A DNA stretch of 10,282 nucleotides, taken from NCBI GenBank assembly GCA_013115135.1, contig JABANP010000961.1, positions 1 through 10,282 on the forward strand, in the 5' to 3' direction. Made by a program: the position numbers and the translations under genes. The first letter of the stretch is position 1. The number at the start of each line of letters is the position of its first letter. The notes under the pieces are model-generated. The model had not been told where the DNA came from, did not search any database, and saw only the letters and a program-made list of their open reading frames with translations. Origin of the DNA: Perkinsus olseni (taxonomy: Eukaryota > Perkinsozoa > Perkinsida > Perkinsidae). Below are positions 7,300 to 10,282 of this stretch, in pieces.

Positions 7300-7468
7300 G
7301 CAGCATCGTGCGGCATACCACCCATTGTGCGTCAAGTTTTTCCTAACAGTACTTTCAAATACTTTGGCCACTCGCCAGAATGTCTGCTCCATCGTCGGTG
7401 TGGAATTCAGATCTGATTTCTGAGAACGAGCCGATTCTTTAACCAATTCATTTTCCTTCACCCTCGCT

Positions 7469-7640
7469 TCCTCGTCTTCATAGTCTATCGCTGCCTATGA
7501 TTAACTCGTAACTCAGCGATAACATCCTGTATTATGGATGCTGCTATAGTAGATGGGCCAATGGATTAATCTCATAATCATCACTATTAAATAATGGTAC
7601 GAAGATGTGCCCCTTCAAGACTTGTATCACTCTATATGAG
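7469..7640. repeat. 3'-flank duplication, first copy (partner 9690-9862)
   Basis: Shared words in the same order in both flanks include TCCTCGTCT, CTATCGCTG, GATGACATCC-like, ATGGATGC/ATGGACGC, GCTATAGTAGATGGGC (7543 and 9773, offset 2230), AATGGTAC and AAGACTTGTAT. This is non-coding similarity beyond the stop codons, so whole units rather than just coding sequence were copied. Confidence 0.85.
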
Positions 7641-7822
7641 AGGCCTTTTTTACTTTTCAGCGTAGCCCGTTTGACCTGTCTGAACTAGGTTACACAATGG
7701 GCCATGCTGGCGGCACACAATGTGCTGCGTTCTGTAAATTGCTGGTGGGTCTGACTCAGACCGTCCGAGGTTACGCGGGCTTGTGGGGCTTTTCTAGCGA
7801 TTAAACATGTATGGTCCGCTCT

Positions 7823-7853
7823 CCCTGAATTTCAGGGTCCTTCAGGGCCTGAA
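7823..7853. repeat. Pair of adjoining odd-length palindromes
   Basis: CCCTGAA-T-TTCAGGG (7823-7837) is followed at once by TTCAGG-G-CCTGAA (7841-7853). Both are built from the same half-site and have single-base centres, as in the fold-backs of the broken copy. Confidence 0.8.
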
Positions 7854-8375
7854 AGAACACCGCTTCGAATCGAACGCGAAATGGTGGTCGGAAAGGATAG
7901 AGGCCCGAAGCTTAAGCCCCCATCCTTTCCCCATCTTACCCTTCATCGGATAAGCCGTAAACAGCTCAGGGTCTTCAAAGAGAGCGGAATAGTTAAGAAT
8001 TTGTAACGAAGTAAGCACCGGCAGTCAGGCCAGCATCAGTTCGTGATTTATACTGTCGATAGCATCAAACTACCTTCTGGGTCCCACCTACGCCTGGAAC
8101 GTGGCTCCCAGATGGATTGACCTACACCTCTGGTTACCTACCTAAAGACTTCACCCATGAGCCATGTCTCTTGTCAAAGATCAGCAGCTCTACCGACGCA
8201 GTAGAATTTGATCGAACTGGGGAAAGTGCTCATGATTGGTATAAGTCCATCGAGAGGTTGCTGCTGAGTAACTGCGTGACGCAGTCTGCGTCATTGATCA
8301 CGATCAACCCGAGCCGTATGTTGGCAGCACCACCGTCGTACTCAGTCTGGGGAATTGACCGTCTCCAACTCATAC

Positions 8376-8635
8376 AAGCGGTGACTCTATCTCAATCGTC
8401 TCCCGAAAGGAAAAGATCGAGTTCATGAAGGTGAGAGGCCGCCTGACACCGGGTGAGTATGTCTTCAAGGAGGAAGTACATGGCTCCCTATCTCGAGGTT
8501 GGTTATAGAATACGTCCTGACGGCCATGGAGATATGAGGGTTAAGTGCAAGAAGCTTCGGACATCTCGTTTGAGTTTCAAGCTTTTCCGTTGCACTAAGG
8601 GTCTGCAGTGCGATCACTATGCTGTGAAGCCGGCC
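8376..8635 (+). pseudogene. Orphan module-2 fragment of the secreted family, one frameshift
   Basis: Frame 1 (about 8376-8472) reads S-R-K-E-K-I-E-F-M-K and L-T-P-G-E-Y-V-F-K, like the end of module 1 and start of module 2. Frame 2 (from about 8470) continues with L-E-V-G-Y-R-I-R-P-D-G, M-R-V-K-C-K-K and D-H-Y-A-V-K-P, like L-A-Y-R-I-R-R-D-G, I-R-A-K-C-E-K and Y-Y-A-V-E-P of the intact gene. The last third of the module (R-A-C-P, D-L-K-Q-V) is missing. The fragment joins directly, in frame and without a stop, the 5' region of the next copy at about 8637, which looks like the seam between duplicated units. Confidence 0.75.
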
Positions 8636-8758
8636 GATATGACTCTCATTAATGTTAGATTTGACGAGGGTCATCGATCATACCCTTCCTTTCAAACGAT
8701 CAACTTCGTTCAGACTTGGTTTCCGGTATTTCAAGCTCACACAGCCATCACGACAGCT

Positions 8759-8781
8759 CTGGAGCCTCCAGTCTCAAGACT
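8759..8781. repeat. Two overlapping fold-backs within a 21-base insertion
   Basis: CTGGA-GCC-TCCAG (8759-8771) overlaps AGTCT-CA-AGACT (8770-8781). The intact copy lacks about 21 bases here: its L-E-P-G-T-Y is replaced by two successive L-E-P motifs. The insertion keeps the reading frame. Confidence 0.8.
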
Positions 8782-9402
8782 CGAGCCTGGTACGTACATT
8801 TATGAGCCGGAAGACTGCACTATAACTTACAAAGTGGAATCTAAAGCTAAATTCACACTCACAGCACATACTAGACCTGGGTTTGTTGCAGGCACTTCTA
8901 CTTTAACTTGTTCTCTCTCTCCCCCTGGAAACCTACGGTTACGAAAACTATTATTATTTGGCGGTCTCGCAGCAGATCCTCCCCTATCTTATGATGATCT
9001 GTTTACTCGTGTCGGGCGCACCTTTCGTGACGCCGCGTGGATATCGGGCTGCGATGACAGCTTCCCACCGGCTGGTATTGAGTACGGAGACTTCCTTACT
9101 ATCGCGAACTCGACTAAGAACGCTGAGTTCATCTCCATGTTCTTCCGGGGCGAGCGGATCTCACTCATGAGGGATGGGCGAAATATGTCGCCAGGTAAAT
9201 ACAAATATAGGTCATCCTGCTTTCCTAAGGTCAAGGGGGCCTACAAGGTACGCGATGATGAGGATGTGCAAAATTTGCACTGCAAATGCGAGTGGAGTGC
9301 GGGAGGCGAGCCGCTGGGCGCTTCCGTTTCAAGCTGTCCGAACGCTTCGGGCCGCAGCAGACCTCCAAGTACTATGCCCTGGAGCGTAAGAGCCTACCCA
9401 GG

Positions 9403-9463
9403 GGTAGATGATCTACCGTAGATCGGACGATCTAAAAGCACAAGCACGTCTGAGACGTGCTTG
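9403..9463. repeat. Chain of four overlapping or adjacent fold-back palindromes in the broken copy
   Basis: GGTAGA-TGA-TCTACC (9403-9417), GATCTAC-C-GTAGATC (9410-9424), AGATCG-GA-CGATCT (9420-9433), then a perfect 11-bp stem with a 1-base centre at 9441-9463 (arms CAAGCACGTCT and AGACGTGCTTG). For the last, only the right arm matches the intact copy (near 7142-7153); the left arm is new. Confidence 0.9.
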
Positions 9464-9549
9464 CCCGAGGAACCAACGGTTTTTGGAGGCCGACGACCTC
9501 AAGCAGGTGGTCGCTGGCACAGACAGTAAGATTTTCGTGAAATTTTTTT

Positions 9550-9584
9550 GGCTGCCTGCTTCAACAATGTTGAAGCAGGTAGCC
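9550..9584. repeat. 16-bp hairpin with 3-base loop
   Basis: Arms 9550-9565 and 9569-9584 pair along their full length with one G-U-type mismatch; the loop is AAT. It directly follows a run of seven T. There is no counterpart in the intact copy. Confidence 0.92.
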
Positions 9585-9601
9585 TGGCAACTGGGCGGCA
9601 C

Positions 9602-9650
9602 CAGATCGTTGCAAACTGATGTTGAATCAACATCAGCTTGCAACGATCTG
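9602..9650. repeat. 24-position hairpin with a single-base centre
   Basis: Arms 9602-9625 and 9627-9650 are complementary except for one A/C mismatch at 9615/9637; the centre is A at 9626. Because the tract is nearly self-complementary, both strands encode almost the same peptide here, which explains the overlapping open frames on opposite strands at 9408-9683. Confidence 0.93.
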
Positions 9651-9664
9651 TCTTCTCGAGACAA

Positions 9665-10282
9665 GTCGGTTCATGTGGCCTAATCCACTTTTATTCATCC
9701 TCGTCTATATAGCCTATCGCTGGCGTATAATTGCCTCATAAGCCCGTGATGACATCCCGCATGATGGACGCGGCTATAGTAGATGGGCTAGTAGATTTTT
9801 ATTATAATAATGGTACAACAAAGTACCCCTTAAGACTTGTATTACTTGGTATAGCCTAAGAGTCCTCCACCTCTCGCTTTTGTCTGCCGTTCAACCCTTA
9901 CTAATTCACGTGACAAAATATACCTTTTTACCTATCTATATACCATATATATGTATTTTGCGTTTCCCATTTTGCCAGTAATCATGAGATCACTCACACC
10001 CTGCAGGGTTTTCTTTGCGATTATACCCGCGCTGAGGTACGATCAGGCCATGGGGATGGCATGCTTTCCCCGCGCGGACGCTGATTGCAGTTGGGCGGAA
10101 GGAGGGAGGTCGCGAAATATAACACTCTCAACGGAGCAGGCAGCACCGGCAGTTAGGTCAGAATCAGCTCCAAACTCGCACTGTCAATGGCAAAAGTTGC
10201 CTTGCTGCAGTATTTTAGCGCTCCAGCCATTTCATTGCGGAATGATTGCAGGCCTACGCGTTCTCCTCTCACAAGGTTGACT
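9665..10282. other. 3' flank of the broken copy and probable start of a further repeat unit
   Basis: 9690-9862 is the duplicated flank. 9915-9955 is AT-rich with TATATA runs. A perfect 12-base palindrome, ACCCTGCAGGGT, is at 9998-10009. About 10000-10027 and 10141-10195 resemble 7780-7806 and 8013-8065, so the tandem unit continues to the right edge. An open frame from 9951 to the edge has no family features and is not called. Confidence 0.6.

Larger units (their letters stand above)
7300..8370. other. 3' flank of the intact gene, part of the duplicated unit, no gene seen
   Basis: About 1 kb without a supportable gene. 7469-7640 is homologous to 9690-9862, the flank of the second copy; 7780-7806 resembles about 10000-10027; and 8013-8065 resembles about 10141-10195. 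An open frame at 8117-8428 shows no resemblance to the family or to anything I know. Two adjoining small palindromes at 7823-7853 are listed separately. Confidence 0.65.
8696..9560 (+). pseudogene. Second full-length copy of the two-module secreted protein, start lost and frame broken
   Basis: Collinear with the intact gene from the signal peptide to the last conserved strand, but the codon aligned with its start ATG is ACG (8696-8698). Module 1 is open in frame 2 and keeps G-T-Y-I-Y-E, D-D-S-F-P-P-A-G and F-F-R-G-E-R. Near 9290 the sequence is about 11 bases longer than the intact copy and resemblance moves to frame 1 (L-S-E-R-F-G-P, T-S-K-Y-Y-A-L-E, 9322-9400). After a run of palindromes it moves to frame 3 (R-R-A-C-P, D-L-K-Q-V, 9453-9550). 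Poly-T and two long hairpins replace the original C-terminus. A 21-base in-frame insertion lies at about 8764-8785. Upstream it stays in frame with the orphan module at 8470-8635, so a 322-residue read-through product is formally possible; decay is more likely. Confidence 0.8.

Noticed and set aside
7855..7882. TTCGAATC resembling a tRNA B box
   Set aside because: No A box at the right distance and no cloverleaf could be drawn.
9413..9664. Minus-strand open frame of 83 codons overlapping the broken copy
   Set aside because: It exists because two near-perfect hairpins make both strands read alike; nothing supports it as a gene.
9951..10280. 109-codon open frame at the right edge
   Set aside because: The DNA resembles non-coding flank at 7780-8065 and the frame shows no conserved pattern.

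Overview
The window looks like nuclear DNA of a eukaryotic microbe. The left half is a minus-strand gene broken into about 15 short exons by GT-AG introns, many only 43-59 bases long, read with the standard code. No bacterial operon structure, ribosome binding sites or tRNA/rRNA genes were seen. The mix of a conserved intron-rich gene, tiny introns and a tandem family of secreted proteins I cannot assign would fit a protist such as an alveolate of the Perkinsus type. That is a guess from general resemblance and is held loosely.

Bases 1-4826 (minus strand) carry the first ~813 codons of a MutS homologue best identified as MSH6, the MutS-alpha subunit that pairs with MSH2 to recognise mismatches. 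The start is at 4826, with a PCNA-binding PIP box at residues 17-24, followed by an acidic/basic linker, the mismatch-binding domain with its F-Y-E motif, the connector and the lever. The gene runs off the left edge in the clamp region, so the ATPase domain lies outside the window. Splice phases agree across all but one junction (exons 4/5), so most exon borders are well constrained. Introns hold a ~160-base imperfect duplication, a 39-base tandem repeat and a perfect 20-base palindrome.

Bases 4827 to ~5740 separate this gene from a plus-strand tandem array and hold only small repeats. The array (about 5740 to the right edge) consists of copies of one gene family I do not recognise. One copy is intact: 6418-7299, 293 residues, a predicted signal peptide followed by two related ~130-residue modules. 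A second full-length copy (about 8696-9560) is broken: its start ATG is ACG and it changes frame at least twice. Two orphan module fragments (about 5740-6125 and 8376-8635) lie upstream of the two genes and are also frame-shifted. The 3' flanks of the two genes are homologous at ~2.2 kb spacing, and the right edge resembles the sequence before 8075, so another unit probably begins there.

The most unusual signal is a set of tight fold-back palindromes (arms 5-16 bases or more, centres mostly 1-3 bases) clustered where the broken copies differ from the intact one. Several arms match the intact copy on one side only. This pattern is expected from template switching during replication, and it may be how these copies lost their frames.
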